Assembly: GCF_003345355.1 (NCBI RefSeq)
Contig: NZ_QQNB01000002.1
Coordinates: forward strand, 806,001 to 870,000
Length of the DNA stretch: 64,000 nucleotides
Direction: 5' to 3'
Origin: Sphingomonas aracearum
GTDB taxonomy: Bacteria > Pseudomonadota > Alphaproteobacteria > Sphingomonadales > Sphingomonadaceae
Shown here: positions 18,033 through 28,210 of the stretch, piece after piece
How the letters are laid out: the number at the start of each line of letters is the position of its first letter
Numbering within the stretch: position 1 is the first letter of the stretch
Position numbers and translations under genes: made by a program
The notes under the pieces: generated by a model
Seen by the model: only the letters and a program-made list of their open reading frames with translations
The model's database searches: none
Told to the model about the DNA's origin: nothing

Positions 18033-19234
18033 AGGCCAACCTGCCTGAGCGCCTGATCGAGATCCTCGATCAGGTCGTCCGTATCCTCCAGCCCGACATT
18101 GAGGCGCAGCAGCCCCTCGCTCACGCCCATCTCCGCGCGCTTTTCGGGGGAAACGCCGTAATGGGTGGTGGATGCGGGATGCGTCATCAGCGAGCGCGAG
18201 TCGCCGATATTGTTGGAGATGTCGATCAGCTCCAGCGCGTTGAGCAGCGCATGCGCCTGTGCGCGGTCGGCAACCTCAAACGCGAAGATCGGGCCGAAGG
18301 CGCTCATCTGCCGGGCGGCCAGCGCATGCTGCGGATGGCTCTCCAGCCCCGGATGGAGGATGCGCGGCACACGGGCCTCGAGGAACCGCCCGACCTCCAG
18401 CGAGCTCTCGCTCTGCCGGCGGATGCGCAGGTCCAGCGTTTCCAGCCCCTTCAACACCACCCAGGCATTGAAGGCCGAAAGCGTCGGCCCGGTGTTGCGG
18501 GTGAACGGCAGCAGCGTGTTGTCGATGAAATCCTGCGTGCCGCACACCGCACCGGCGAGCACGCGCCCCTGCCCGTCCATCATCTTGGTCGCGGAATAAG
18601 CGGTCACGTCCGCGCCGAACTCCATCGGCCGCTGGAGCGCCGGCGTGGCAAAGGCGTTGTCGACCACGCTGGTCACGCCGTTCGCGCGCGCAATGCCGCA
18701 CACCGCCTCCAGGTCCACCACGTCCATCGTCGGGTTGGCCGGCGTTTCGAAGAAGAAAACGCGCGTGTTGGGTTGCAGCGCATCCTGCCACGCTTGCGGA
18801 TCGCGCGCATCGACGATGGTGGTCTCGATGCCGAACTTGGGCAGCAGCGTATCGGTGAGCCAGCGGCAGGAGCCGAACGCCGCACGGCCGCCCACCAGAT
18901 GGTCGCCCTGCTGCAACTGGCACAGGAGAACGGCGGTCATCGCCGCCATGCCGGACGCCATGGTGCGGCAGGCCTCCGCGCCTTCCAGCAGGGCGATGCG
19001 CTGTTCCAGCATCTCCACCGTCGGATTCTGCAGGCGCGAATAGGTCATTCCTCCCTGCTCGCCGGCGAAGCGCGCCGCGGCGTCCTCCGCCCGGTCGTAG
19101 CTGTAGCCGGAGGTGAGGAAGATCGCCTCGCTGGTTTCGCCGAATTCGCTGCGCGCGGTGCCGCCGCGCACGGCCTGGGTGGCGAGCCGCCAGTTGCGGG
19201 TGATCGAGAGGTCTTGTCCGGTGCGACGCTTCAT
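18029..19234 (-). CDS. metZ: O-succinylhomoserine sulfhydrylase
   Basis: 401 aa PLP enzyme of the Cys/Met metabolism family that makes homocysteine from O-succinylhomoserine and sulfide. TYSRLQNPTVEMLEQRIALLEG, the PLP-phosphate site SGMAAMTA, and the PLP-Lys motif SATKMMDGQGR (near residue 207) are intact. First gene of metZ-apaG. I looked upstream for the SAM-II riboswitch that precedes some alphaproteobacterial met genes and did not see one. Confidence 0.93.
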   Translation of the reverse strand: MKRRTGQDLSITRNWRLATQAVRGGTARSEFGETSEAIFLTSGYSYDRAEDAAARFAGEQGGMTYSRLQNPTVEMLEQRIALLEGAEACRTMASGMAAMTAVLLCQLQQGDHLVGGRAAFGSCRWLTDTLLPKFGIETTIVDARDPQAWQDALQPNTRVFFFETPANPTMDVVDLEAVCGIARANGVTSVVDNAFATPALQRPMEFGADVTAYSATKMMDGQGRVLAGAVCGTQDFIDNTLLPFTRNTGPTLSAFNAWVVLKGLETLDLRIRRQSESSLEVGRFLEARVPRILHPGLESHPQHALAARQMSAFGPIFAFEVADRAQAHALLNALELIDISNNIGDSRSLMTHPASTTHYGVSPEKRAEMGVSEGLLRLNVGLEDTDDLIEDLDQALRQVGL

Positions 19235-19354
19235 GCCCGCCGCTTTGCGCCCGCGCGCCCGCGTGCGTCAACCGCCCGCGCGCCCGCGTGGCGCGACCGG
19301 AGCCTGTCACGGCGCCGCTTGCGTGCGCGGCGGCTTTGGGGAAAGGCGGATGCC

Positions 19355-20665
19355 ATGCCCGCCGCGCGCCCGCTCCGTCCCGCCCAGGTCGCGTTGCTGT
19401 TCGCCGTTGCGGCGCAGTTCCTGTTCTCGCTGTTCGTCACCCGGCCGCACAAGCTGGTGTTCGACGAGGTGCATTACGTCTCCGCCGCCCGCGCGCTGCT
19501 GTGGCGGACCCACCTGGCCAACCCGGAGCACCCACCGCTCGCCAAGGCGCTGATCGCGGGAGGCATCCTCCTGTTCGGCGACAACAGCCTGGGCTGGCGG
19601 ATCGGCTCCACCCTTGCCGGGACGCTGACGATCCTGGCGGTGTTCTGGATCGCGTGGCTGCTGTTCGCGCGGCTGCGTACCGCGGTGCTCGCGACGCTGT
19701 TCGCCGGCGTCAACTTCACCGTCTACGTGCAGGCGCGCATCGCCATGCTGGACAGCTACATGGCCGCGTTCCTGCTGCTGGGCATCGCCGCCCTGCTCTG
19801 GTCGATGCGCGCCGAAACGGCACGGCAGGCGAGCCGGCGCTGGCTGCTCGGCTCCGTCCTGCTCGGCCTGGCGGTGGGCTGCAAATGGACCGCCGCGCCC
19901 TATGTCGCGTTTGCCGGGATCGCCTTTCTTGCCACCCGGCTGCGCGACGGAGGGCTGGACAGGCGCCCGCTCGCCGAAGCGCTCGGCGGCTGGCGGCAGC
20001 GGCACTGGCCCGGGCTCTCCGCGTGGCGGGCGATGCTCACGCTGGGGCTGGTGAGCGTGCTCACCTATCTCCTGTGCTTCCTGCCCACGTTCCTGCTGCG
20101 CACGGATACGGTGACCTTGTCCACGCTGCTGCCGCTTCAGCGCACCATGTACGCCCTCCAGACGCAGGTGCTCCCGGCGCATACCTATCAATCGAGCTGG
20201 TGGAGCTGGCCGCTCGACCTTCGGCCGATCTGGTATCTGTACGAGCCGGTGGATGGGGCACAGCGCGGCATCCTGATGCTCGGCAATCCCGCGATCCTGT
20301 GGGGCGGGCTGCTGGCGGTGGCCGCCTGCGTCTATGGCTGGGTGCGCGGGGAAAACGTGAAGCTGCTGGCGGTGGTGCTGCTCTGGGCCGCGTCCTTCCT
20401 GATCTGGGCGGCGATCCCCAAGTCGCTGGGCTTCTTCTATTATTACTACGTGCCCAGCATCCTGCTTTGCCTGCCGCTCGCCGCCGCGTTCGGGGAGTTC
20501 GCCAGGCCCAATCTCGCTGGCAACGGCCGCCGCGTGCATTGGGACGAGGCGTTCGCCACCTTCGCGATCGGCCTATTCGTGTTCTTCTACCCCATCCTCT
20601 CCGCCGCGGCGCTGCCGGCGGCGGATTCGTTCAAGCACTGGATGTGGCTGCCGGGCTGGCCCTAA
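19355..20665 (+). CDS. PMT/GT39-type polyprenyl-phosphate mannosyltransferase
   Basis: 436 aa with roughly ten membrane helices. The N-terminal VFDEVHYVSAARALL holds the acidic DE pair used by GT-C enzymes in the first external loop; GCKWTAAPYVAFAG and SLGFFYYYYVPSILLC are typical of dolichyl-phosphate-mannose-protein mannosyltransferases. It probably transfers a sugar from a lipid carrier to protein or glycan in the periplasm. It faces and overlaps by 4 bp the GT2-GtrA gene, whose product could make the lipid-linked sugar donor. Confidence 0.9.
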   Translation: MPAARPLRPAQVALLFAVAAQFLFSLFVTRPHKLVFDEVHYVSAARALLWRTHLANPEHPPLAKALIAGGILLFGDNSLGWRIGSTLAGTLTILAVFWIAWLLFARLRTAVLATLFAGVNFTVYVQARIAMLDSYMAAFLLLGIAALLWSMRAETARQASRRWLLGSVLLGLAVGCKWTAAPYVAFAGIAFLATRLRDGGLDRRPLAEALGGWRQRHWPGLSAWRAMLTLGLVSVLTYLLCFLPTFLLRTDTVTLSTLLPLQRTMYALQTQVLPAHTYQSSWWSWPLDLRPIWYLYEPVDGAQRGILMLGNPAILWGGLLAVAACVYGWVRGENVKLLAVVLLWAASFLIWAAIPKSLGFFYYYYVPSILLCLPLAAAFGEFARPNLAGNGRRVHWDEAFATFAIGLFVFFYPILSAAALPAADSFKHWMWLPGWP

Positions 20666-21762
20666 TAGCGGCCCCAGACGAAGCGGGAGGACAGGGCATA
20701 GTTCCACACCGCGCCGACCAGCACGCCGACCAGCGCCGACACCGCCCAGCCGCCTTCGCGCACGTCGTACAGGAAGGCGGCGATGCCGACATTCGCCACC
20801 GCGCCGACCGAGCAGACCACGCAGAACGAGACCCAGCCGTCGAACAGCTGGCGCGCGCCCTTGAGCCTCCGGTCGCGATAGGTCAGCGCGTTGTTGAGGA
20901 AGAAGTTCAGCGTCATCGCCGCCAGCGTGGCCATGATCTCGGCCGACAGGAACGTCGCGGAAAGCCCCAGGAACAGCGCGGACAGCACCGCCATATGGAC
21001 GCCCACGCCCAGCACGCCGATCGCCGAGAACATGGCGAAGCGCACGGGCACGACCCTGCCGAAGCGGCGGTCGTAGAGCGCGATGAGATATTCCATCGCC
21101 ACCACATGGTCGAGCTTGCTTTCCCCCTCCGTGCGCACGCGGAAGACATAGCCGAACTCGCGATATTGGAGCGGGCGTGCGCTGGTCGTCAGGATGTCGA
21201 GCAGGATCTTAAAGCCGATGCCGGACAGGTGCGGCACCACGCCGCGCGCCACGTCCGTGCGGATCAGGAAAAAGCCGCTCATCGGATCGCTGACATCGAC
21301 CTTCAGCACGCCGCGCGACAGGCGCGTGGCGAAGGCGGACTTGGCCACCCGATCGCGGTCCCATTCGCCGGTGCCGCCGCCCTCGACGAAGCGGGAGCCG
21401 ATGGCGAGATCGAGGTTTGGATCGGCCTGCAACGCGTCCAGCATGGCCGGCAGGATCGTCTCGTCATGCTGCATGTCGCCGTCGATCACCGCCACGCACG
21501 GCGCCGCCGTCGCCAGCATGCCCTCGATACAGGCGGTGGACAGGCCTCGCCGCCCGATCCGCTGGATCACCCGCACCCGCCTGTCGAGCCGGCCGATGGC
21601 ACGCGCCGCATCCGCCGTGCCGTCCGGACTGTCGTCATCGACGAAGATCGCTTCCCACACGCGGCCGGCCAGCGCCCGGTCGAGCCGGGCGATCAGCGTG
21701 GGGACATTGGCGGCCTCGTTGAACGTCGGGATGACGACCGCCAGCTCGAGCAGGTCGCTCAT
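20662..21762 (-). CDS. GT2 polyprenyl-phosphate glycosyltransferase fused to GtrA membrane domain
   Basis: 366 aa. Residues 1-230 are a dolichol-phosphate-mannose-synthase-like GT2 ([44 protein letters not shown]). Residues about 240-366 are a four-helix GtrA domain ([27 protein letters not shown]), a flippase-like partner. It would make polyprenyl-P-sugar and help its flipping, feeding the PMT enzyme encoded opposite. ATG overlaps the leuB stop (ATGA), so it is the last gene of a five-gene minus-strand run. Confidence 0.92.
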   Translation of the reverse strand: MSDLLELAVVIPTFNEAANVPTLIARLDRALAGRVWEAIFVDDDSPDGTADAARAIGRLDRRVRVIQRIGRRGLSTACIEGMLATAAPCVAVIDGDMQHDETILPAMLDALQADPNLDLAIGSRFVEGGGTGEWDRDRVAKSAFATRLSRGVLKVDVSDPMSGFFLIRTDVARGVVPHLSGIGFKILLDILTTSARPLQYREFGYVFRVRTEGESKLDHVVAMEYLIALYDRRFGRVVPVRFAMFSAIGVLGVGVHMAVLSALFLGLSATFLSAEIMATLAAMTLNFFLNNALTYRDRRLKGARQLFDGWVSFCVVCSVGAVANVGIAAFLYDVREGGWAVSALVGVLVGAVWNYALSSRFVWGRY

Positions 21763-22802
21763 AGCCGCGCGAGCACCGCCTCACCCATCGCGGCGGTGGA
21801 CAGGGTGCCGCCCAGATCCGGCGTCCGCGCGCCCGCCTTCAACGCCGCCGTCACCGCATTCTCGATCCGGTCGGCCGCCTCCGCCCGGTCCAGCGTGTGG
21901 CGCAGCATCATCGCCGCCGACAGGATGGTGGCGCACGGATTGGCCCTGCCCTGCCCGGCGATGTCGGGGGCCGAGCCGTGGATCGGCTCGTACAGGCCCT
22001 TGGCCTCCGCGTTCAGCGCGGCGGAGGGCAACATGCCGATCGAGCCCGCGCACATGCTCGCCTGGTCGGACAGGATGTCGCCGAACAGGTTGCCGGTGAC
22101 GATCACGTCGAACTGGCCGGGATTGCGCACCAGCTGCATGGCGGCATTGTCGACATACATGTGGGTCAGCTCGATGTCCGGATACTCGGCCGAGACCTCG
22201 ATCACCACGTCGCGCCACAATTGCGAGGTTTCCAGCACGTTGGCCTTGTCCACCGAGCACAACCTGCCGCGCCGCGCCTCCGCCGTGCGGAAGCCGGCAT
22301 GCGCGATGCGGCGCACTTCCGCTTCGTTGTAGCTCATCAGGTCATAGCCTTCGCGCAGGCCCCCGGCGGTGGTGCGCATGCCCTTTTCGCCGAAATAGAC
22401 GTCGCCGTTCAGCTCGCGCACGATCACCATGTCGATTGCGCCGGCGACCTCCGGCTTCAACGCGGAGGCGTCCTCCAGCCCGGGAAAGAGGCGCGCGGGC
22501 CGCAGATTGGCGAACAGGCCCAGCTCCTTGCGCAGGCCCAGGATCGCCTGTTCGGGACGCAGCGCGCGCTCCAGCCGGTCGCACTCCGGATCGCCCACCG
22601 CGCCGAACAGGATCGCCTCGGCGCGCCGCGCAAGGTCCAGCGTGGCCGGCGGCAGCGGATGCCCGGCGGCACGGTAGGCGGCGCCACCCACCGGCGCTTT
22701 CTCGAACACCAGGCCGAGATCGAGCGCCTCCAGCACGCGGCGCGCCTCCGCGATCACTTCGGGGCCGATCCCGTCTCCGGGCAACAAGGCGATCAGGGTC
22801 AT
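21759..22802 (-). CDS. leuB: 3-isopropylmalate dehydrogenase
   Basis: 347 aa. Oxidative decarboxylation of 3-isopropylmalate in leucine synthesis, NAD-dependent. [10 protein letters not shown] at the start, [21 protein letters not shown] substrate loop, [30 protein letters not shown] metal site in two parts, and [18 protein letters not shown] for NAD. It is not beside leuCD here; instead it lies between recO and the GT2-GtrA gene. Confidence 0.96.
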   Translation of the reverse strand: MTLIALLPGDGIGPEVIAEARRVLEALDLGLVFEKAPVGGAAYRAAGHPLPPATLDLARRAEAILFGAVGDPECDRLERALRPEQAILGLRKELGLFANLRPARLFPGLEDASALKPEVAGAIDMVIVRELNGDVYFGEKGMRTTAGGLREGYDLMSYNEAEVRRIAHAGFRTAEARRGRLCSVDKANVLETSQLWRDVVIEVSAEYPDIELTHMYVDNAAMQLVRNPGQFDVIVTGNLFGDILSDQASMCAGSIGMLPSAALNAEAKGLYEPIHGSAPDIAGQGRANPCATILSAAMMLRHTLDRAEAADRIENAVTAALKAGARTPDLGGTLSTAAMGEAVLARL

Positions 22803-22851
22803 GCGGGCTCCGCTGGCTGGGTTGGACGCGGCCATGCCGAAGCGGCCGCTT

Positions 22852-23478
22852 TCACGCAACCGCCCTTTGCAGCCGCTCCACCAGCCGTGCGCGCGCGGAC
22901 GGCAGGTCCGCCCGACGCTCCGCCAGCAGGTTTCGCTCCAGCGCCTCGCCCGTGGTGCGCAGCGCCGCGAAGATCGCCGGCCAGTCCGCCGACCCGCCCT
23001 CGCGCAGCTCCTGCGGCAGCCGGTCGGCATCCAGCCCGTAGCCGAGTTCCGCCAGCAACAGCAGTTCGTACCGCGCCAGCGGCAACGCCCAGCCCCGTGC
23101 CGAGGGCGCCGCCTCCACCGCGCCGATCACCCCGTCCAGCGCCGCCCAGATCCGCGGATAGGGCTGTCCTTCCGGCAAGGTCGCGGCGGCGAGCGCCGTG
23201 ACCCATTCCAGCGCGGCGGCGGGCAGCGGCTCGGCGAACAGCGCCGCCCGGCTGCGGATCGGCTCCACCGTGAGCGCGGCGAGCTGCTCCTCCGTACGCG
23301 CGCGCCAGTCGCCCAGCACGATGTTGGCGGGTTGCAGCACCGGGCGCAGGCGCCGCGACCGGCCGCCGCGCACATAACCGGGCAGCAGCCCATGCTCCTC
23401 CGTCAGCGCCCGCACCACCGCGCCATGCTCGCCATGGGAGCGGATCGACAACAGGATGGCCTCTGCGCGCAGGTGCAT
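22852..23478 (-). CDS. recO: DNA repair protein RecO
   Basis: 208 aa. RecO anneals ssDNA and loads RecA with RecR. The N-terminal OB fold starts [34 protein letters not shown] (seen at residues 1-30) with [12 protein letters not shown]; an all-helical C-terminal part carries [14 protein letters not shown], the conserved RecO segment. It has no Cys, so there is no zinc ribbon. A little shorter than E. coli RecO (242 aa) but normal for alphaproteobacteria. Confidence 0.9.
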   Translation of the reverse strand: MHLRAEAILLSIRSHGEHGAVVRALTEEHGLLPGYVRGGRSRRLRPVLQPANIVLGDWRARTEEQLAALTVEPIRSRAALFAEPLPAAALEWVTALAAATLPEGQPYPRIWAALDGVIGAVEAAPSARGWALPLARYELLLLAELGYGLDADRLPQELREGGSADWPAIFAALRTTGEALERNLLAERRADLPSARARLVERLQRAVA

Positions 23479-23513
23479 CGCGCCTGCCTAGCCGAAGCGG
23501 GCGCCCCCCGGAA

Positions 23514-24437
23514 CTAGCGCCGTACCTTCCGTGCCCATTCTTCGAGGCCGAGGCGCTGCACGGCTCGCTTGGCGGCGGCCGCGCCACCGTCGAACACCCG
23601 CAGCGATGCCAGAGCCGCGCGGTTCGCCAGCGTGCCGCGCAGCAGCAGCAGGTCGACGCACGGCACGCCGTCGGTGGCGAACTGGCGCTTGTGCTGCCCT
23701 TCTCCTTCCGTGAAGTCGAACCGTTGCAGGCCGCCTTCCTCCAGCAGGTCGCGGGTGGCCGCCATCTGCAGCACCGCGCCCGGCGACAGGTCGTTGAACG
23801 CCGGATCGTGGCCGAGATACTGGTAAAGCACCGTGCCCTTCTCGACGGGGCAAAACAGATAGGCCACGGGCGTGCCGGCGATCGACAGCAGCCAGGCGCG
23901 GACCTCTCCTGCCGCCGCTTGCAGCGCCGCCCGCGTGCGGAAGGCGGCGGTGTCGGGCAATCCGGCATCCATCAGCCGCTCCTGATAGGTCGTGGCGGAG
24001 ACGGCGCGGGCGAGCGGGTGAAAGGCCGCGAGCTCGTCCGGCGTGCGGAAGCGGGCGATCTCCAGCGTGCCGCCGGAGGCTTCGGCCAGCTTCCTGGTCT
24101 TGCGCTTGATCGCCGAGCGCGTGTTGCCGGACAGGCGGGCGAGATAGGCGTCGGCCCCGATCGTAAGGTCGATCCAGTGGCGGGTATAACGCTGCCGCTC
24201 GAACGCGATCAGACCGCCCGCCGTCCAGGCGAGCGCCGCGGCACGCTCCACCGGCAGCGAGGTGACGAGATAGCCGTCGTTCGTCCGTCCCAGCGGCGGC
24301 AGGGCGGGCAGCCGCGCTTCCAGCGCATCGGCCAGCGACAGCGGCACGAGCCACAGGCGCCGGTCGATACGCGCCAGCGTCCGCGCGCCGATCTGGAACC
24401 TTAGCGGCAGCGTGGCAGCCTGCTCGGCCGGGATCAC
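23514..24437 (-). CDS. FemAB/BioF2-like GNAT acyltransferase
   Basis: 307 aa. The second half has the GNAT fold of CelD/BioF2-type enzymes: LSGNTRSAIKRKTRKLAE, YLFCPVEKGTVLYQYLGHDPAF and GAVLQMAATRDLLEEGGLQRFDFTEGE. Such enzymes acylate sugars in exopolysaccharide pathways. GTG 24437 overlaps the deacetylase stop (GTGA), so the two are coupled and probably act on the same glycan. No signal peptide; cytosolic. Confidence 0.8.
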   Translation of the reverse strand: MIPAEQAATLPLRFQIGARTLARIDRRLWLVPLSLADALEARLPALPPLGRTNDGYLVTSLPVERAAALAWTAGGLIAFERQRYTRHWIDLTIGADAYLARLSGNTRSAIKRKTRKLAEASGGTLEIARFRTPDELAAFHPLARAVSATTYQERLMDAGLPDTAAFRTRAALQAAAGEVRAWLLSIAGTPVAYLFCPVEKGTVLYQYLGHDPAFNDLSPGAVLQMAATRDLLEEGGLQRFDFTEGEGQHKRQFATDGVPCVDLLLLRGTLANRAALASLRVFDGGAAAAKRAVQRLGLEEWARKVRR

Positions 24438-25387
24438 GCCGCCCGCTCCTCCACCATGTTGGACCAGAGCTGCTCCGCCTGCCGCCAGCGCGTGCGCAGG
24501 GCATTGGGGCCGAGCGGCACGTCCGCGGCGTTGGTGGCAAGGTTCGGCCGGTCGGAGAACCATGCGGTGGGCAGCGCCTCGCGCCACTCGTCCAGCAGCG
24601 CGCACAGCATCTCGAACCGGCGCACATGCGTGTTGTTGATGCGGGTGCCGCCGCGATTGGCGAGCTCGAAACTGTGGCTGACGATGGTCACCGCCGCATG
24701 GCGCTCGACGGCGGCATGTTCCAGCGCTGCCCGGATCTCTCCGCTCGACAGCGCGCAGACCTGAAAGGTGCGCAGGCTGTCCGGACGATCCTCGATCACG
24801 GAAACCGGGATCTCGGTCAGGCCATGCCGGCGCAACGGCGCGATCTGCTGCGCGCACACGCCGATCCCGCTCGGCCAGGGCGCCTCGGCGCCGTTGTGGC
24901 TGCTGTCATAGTCGAAGCCGAGAGCGGCCAGCGCGCGCAGCGTGGCGTCGTTGGCGGCGTAGCTGCCGGCGCGGAACGCCAGCGGCTGCGGCGCGCCCGC
25001 CGCCGTCAGCAGTTCGGCCGCCCCGGCGATCAGGTCGTGCTGCTCCGCCTCGCTGTAATCGACCAGCTCGAACCGGGCATGCGCCGCACCGCGATCTCCG
25101 GCCACCGCGCCCGCCCAATTGGGGTGCAGGTGCAGCTGGACCTCCTGTCCGGCGCCCAGCACCGTATCGACGATGCGCCGGATCGGATCGAGGCCGAACA
25201 CCATGGCGGGCATCGGATCGACGAAGAACGTGCCCTTCAACCGGTGCCGCATCAGCATCTCGAGATGGAAGCACAGGCCTACCCCTGCGGGCTCGATGGA
25301 GCGCTCGTACAGGGTGGCAAGATCATGTCCCTCGGCGTGATGGCGCCACATGAACTCGGTGTCGGTGGTCAGAAACACGTGAGTCAT
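24434..25387 (-). CDS. NodB-like polysaccharide deacetylase
   Basis: 317 aa. MTHVFLTTDTEFMWRHHAEG places the first catalytic Asp in TTDTE; EVQLHLHPNWAG provides the metal-binding His pair; FRAGSYAANDATLRALAALG is the conserved MT3-like arginine motif. It resembles the WalW branch of carbohydrate esterase family 4. There is no signal peptide, which suggests a cytosolic lipid-linked or nucleotide-linked sugar substrate. First gene of the deacetylase-GNAT-recO-leuB-GT2 run, divergent from mutS. Confidence 0.8.
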   Translation of the reverse strand: MTHVFLTTDTEFMWRHHAEGHDLATLYERSIEPAGVGLCFHLEMLMRHRLKGTFFVDPMPAMVFGLDPIRRIVDTVLGAGQEVQLHLHPNWAGAVAGDRGAAHARFELVDYSEAEQHDLIAGAAELLTAAGAPQPLAFRAGSYAANDATLRALAALGFDYDSSHNGAEAPWPSGIGVCAQQIAPLRRHGLTEIPVSVIEDRPDSLRTFQVCALSSGEIRAALEHAAVERHAAVTIVSHSFELANRGGTRINNTHVRRFEMLCALLDEWREALPTAWFSDRPNLATNAADVPLGPNALRTRWRQAEQLWSNMVEERAA

Positions 25388-25550
25388 GCCCGATGGGGTA
25401 TCTGGTGGAGGTGAACATTTTGGAAAGCCGGGCCGGCTCGCCCGTGACGAAACGTTGCTTGCCGGCGCTCTAGGAAAGCACGCGTTGCCGCCATATAGTG
25501 CCGGCCATGCCGCAATCGCCGGAACCCTCGCGCAGCCAGGCTGGCGCCTG

Positions 25551-28154
25551 ATGGCCGACGCCGCCCCTACCCCCATGATGGCGCAGTATCTCGCGCTGAA
25601 GGCCGAGGCGGGCGAGTGCCTGCTGTTCTACCGGATGGGCGATTTCTTCGAGCTGTTCTTCGACGACGCGAAGGTCGCCGCGCAGGTGCTCGACATCGCG
25701 CTCACGGCGCGGGGCGAGCATGCCGGCGAGAAGATCCCGATGTGCGGCGTGCCGGTGCATTCGGCCACGGCGTATCTTCAACGCCTCATCAAGGCCGGGC
25801 ACCGCGTCGCCATCGCCGAGCAGACGGAAAGCCCCGAGGCGGCGCGCAAGGCGCGCGGGTCCAAGGCGCTGGTCAATCGTGCGATCGTCCGCTTCGTCAC
25901 TGCCGGCACGCTGACGGAAGAGGCGCTGCTGGATGCGCGGGCGGCCAATTGGTGCGTGGCGATCGGCGAAGCGGGCGGCAGCGTCGCGGTGGCCGCGGCG
26001 GACGTTTCCACCGGCCGGTTCGAGCTGATCGACACCGGCCCCGGCGAGCTTGCCGGCGAGCTGGCGCGATTGGCCGCGGCGGAGGTGATCGCGCCGGAAG
26101 GCGGCGCGGGTGCCGAACAGGCGACCACCGTGCGGCCCCGCGCCGATTTCAACAGCGATGCCGGCGAGGAGCGGCTGCGGCGCCTGTTCGGCGTCGCCAC
26201 GCTGGACGGCTTCGGCCAGTTCACGCGCGCCGGGCTCGCCGCGGCGGGCGGGCTGGTCGCGTATCTCGAGCACACCGCCAAGGGCGCCCTGCCCTTCCTG
26301 CGCCCGCCCCGGCTGACCCGCGCGTCCGCCGCCATGGCGATCGACGCGGCCACCCGCGACAGCCTGGAGCTGACCTGCACCACGGCCGGGCAGCGGCGCG
26401 GCTCGCTGGTGGATGCGATCGACCGCACGGTGACCGGCGGCGGCGCGCGCACGCTGGCGGCGGATATCGGCGCCCCCTTGATGGACCGCGCCGCGATCGA
26501 GGCGCGGCTGGACCTGGTGCAGCTGTTCCATGACGATGCGCCGATCCGCGAGCTGGTCCGCGGTACCTTGCGCGGTTTGCCCGACATCGGCCGCGCCCTG
26601 GGCCGGATCGCGGCAGGACGCGGCAGCCCGCGCGACCTCGGCCAGTTGCGCGACGGGCTGGACGGCGCCTGGCGGCTGGCCGAGCGGCTGGGCAAGGTGG
26701 AGCCGGCGCCTTCCCTGCTGGACGAGGTGTTGCCGGCGCTCCGCGGGCACGGCTCCCTGATCGACCTGTTCACCCGCGCGCTGGTCCCCTCGCCGCCGAT
26801 CGACGCGTCGGACGGCGGGTACATCGCGGAAGGCTATGATGCCGCGCTGGACGATCTGCGCGACGCAGGCGCCGGCGGCCGCCGCGCGATCGCCGCGCTG
26901 GAGGCAAAATACCGTGCCGACACCGGCATTGCGGCGCTGAAGATCCGCCACAACAACGTGCTGGGCTACCATGTCGAGGTGCCCGCACGCGCCGCCGATG
27001 CGCTGATGAAGCCGGACAGCGGCTTCACCCATCGCCAGACCATGGCCGGCGCCGTGCGCTTCAACGCCCCCGACCTGCACGACGTCGCGGCCAAGGTCAG
27101 CCAGGCCGGGGCCCATGCGCTGGCCGCCGAAGCCGCCCACCTCGAAGACCTCACCCAGGCCGCGCTGGACCGGCGCGAGGCGGTCGCCGCCAGCGCCGAC
27201 GCACTCGCCCGCCTCGATGTCGCCGCGGCGCTCGCCGCGCGGGCGGTGGAGGGCGGGTGGACGCGGCCGGCCCTGGTAGACCATGGGTGCTTCGAAGTGG
27301 AGGGCGGACGCCATCCCGTGGTGGAGGACGCGCTTGCCAAAAGCGGGCAGCGCTTCGTCGCCAACGACTGCGTGCTGACGGAGGGCTCGCGCCTGTGGCT
27401 CGTCACCGGGCCCAACATGGGCGGCAAGTCCACCTTTCTGCGCCAGAACGCGCTGATCGCCGTGCTCGCCCAGGCAGGCTCCTTCGTGCCCGCCTCGCGC
27501 GCGCGGATCGGGCTGGTCGACCGGCTGTTCAGCCGCGTCGGCGCGTCGGACAATCTCGCGCGCGGCCGCTCCACCTTCATGGTGGAGATGGTCGAGACGG
27601 CGGCGATCCTGGCGCAGGCGACTGCGCGCAGCTTCGTGATCCTGGACGAGGTCGGGCGCGGCACCTCCACCTATGACGGCCTGGCGATCGCCTGGGCGGT
27701 GGTGGAGGCGATCCATGAGGACAATCGCTGCCGCTGCCTGTTCGCGACGCATTATCACGAGCTGACGCGGCTGGCCGAGCGCTGCGACGCGCTGACCCTC
27801 CACCATGTCCGCGCCCGCGAGTGGAAGGGCGATCTGGTCCTGCTCCATGAAGTGGCCGCCGGTCCCGCCGACCGCAGCTACGGCCTCGCGGTCGCCCGGC
27901 TGGCGGGCATGCCGCCGGCCACCGTGTCGCGCGCCAAGGCGGTGCTGGCCAAGCTCGAGGCGGGCCGCGCGCAGACCGGCGGCCTGGCGGCGGGGCTCGA
28001 CGACCTGCCGCTCTTCGCCGCCGCCGCGCAGGCCGAGGAGGAGCAATGCGACGCGATCCGTGCCGAGGTGGAGGCGCTGGACGTGGATGCGCTGACCCCG
28101 CGCGAGGCGCTGGACACGCTCTACCGGCTGAAGGCGCTCACGCGCGAGGCGTGA
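25551..28154 (+). CDS. mutS: DNA mismatch repair protein MutS
   Basis: 867 aa. The mismatch-recognition motif FYRMGDFFELFF is near residue 25 (Phe-X-Glu present as FFEL). The ATPase has Walker A GPNMGGKSTFLRQ near residue 620, ILDEVGRGTSTYDG for Walker B/signature, and FATHYHEL. ATG 25551 gives a normal N-terminus; the longer frame to 25386 covers the divergent promoter region. Followed by glnD after 56 bp. Confidence 0.97.
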   Translation: MADAAPTPMMAQYLALKAEAGECLLFYRMGDFFELFFDDAKVAAQVLDIALTARGEHAGEKIPMCGVPVHSATAYLQRLIKAGHRVAIAEQTESPEAARKARGSKALVNRAIVRFVTAGTLTEEALLDARAANWCVAIGEAGGSVAVAAADVSTGRFELIDTGPGELAGELARLAAAEVIAPEGGAGAEQATTVRPRADFNSDAGEERLRRLFGVATLDGFGQFTRAGLAAAGGLVAYLEHTAKGALPFLRPPRLTRASAAMAIDAATRDSLELTCTTAGQRRGSLVDAIDRTVTGGGARTLAADIGAPLMDRAAIEARLDLVQLFHDDAPIRELVRGTLRGLPDIGRALGRIAAGRGSPRDLGQLRDGLDGAWRLAERLGKVEPAPSLLDEVLPALRGHGSLIDLFTRALVPSPPIDASDGGYIAEGYDAALDDLRDAGAGGRRAIAALEAKYRADTGIAALKIRHNNVLGYHVEVPARAADALMKPDSGFTHRQTMAGAVRFNAPDLHDVAAKVSQAGAHALAAEAAHLEDLTQAALDRREAVAASADALARLDVAAALAARAVEGGWTRPALVDHGCFEVEGGRHPVVEDALAKSGQRFVANDCVLTEGSRLWLVTGPNMGGKSTFLRQNALIAVLAQAGSFVPASRARIGLVDRLFSRVGASDNLARGRSTFMVEMVETAAILAQATARSFVILDEVGRGTSTYDGLAIAWAVVEAIHEDNRCRCLFATHYHELTRLAERCDALTLHHVRAREWKGDLVLLHEVAAGPADRSYGLAVARLAGMPPATVSRAKAVLAKLEAGRAQTGGLAAGLDDLPLFAAAAQAEEEQCDAIRAEVEALDVDALTPREALDTLYRLKALTREA

Positions 28155-28210
28155 CGCGGCCTGGCGCTTCGCGAGATGACGGCGGCGGGGCAAATGCGTA
28201 TCTGGGCGAC

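Noticed and set aside
19235..19354. Possible SAM-II riboswitch upstream of metZ
   Set aside because: The leader is GC-rich without the conserved A/U-rich pseudoknot pieces of SAM-II, so I could not support it.
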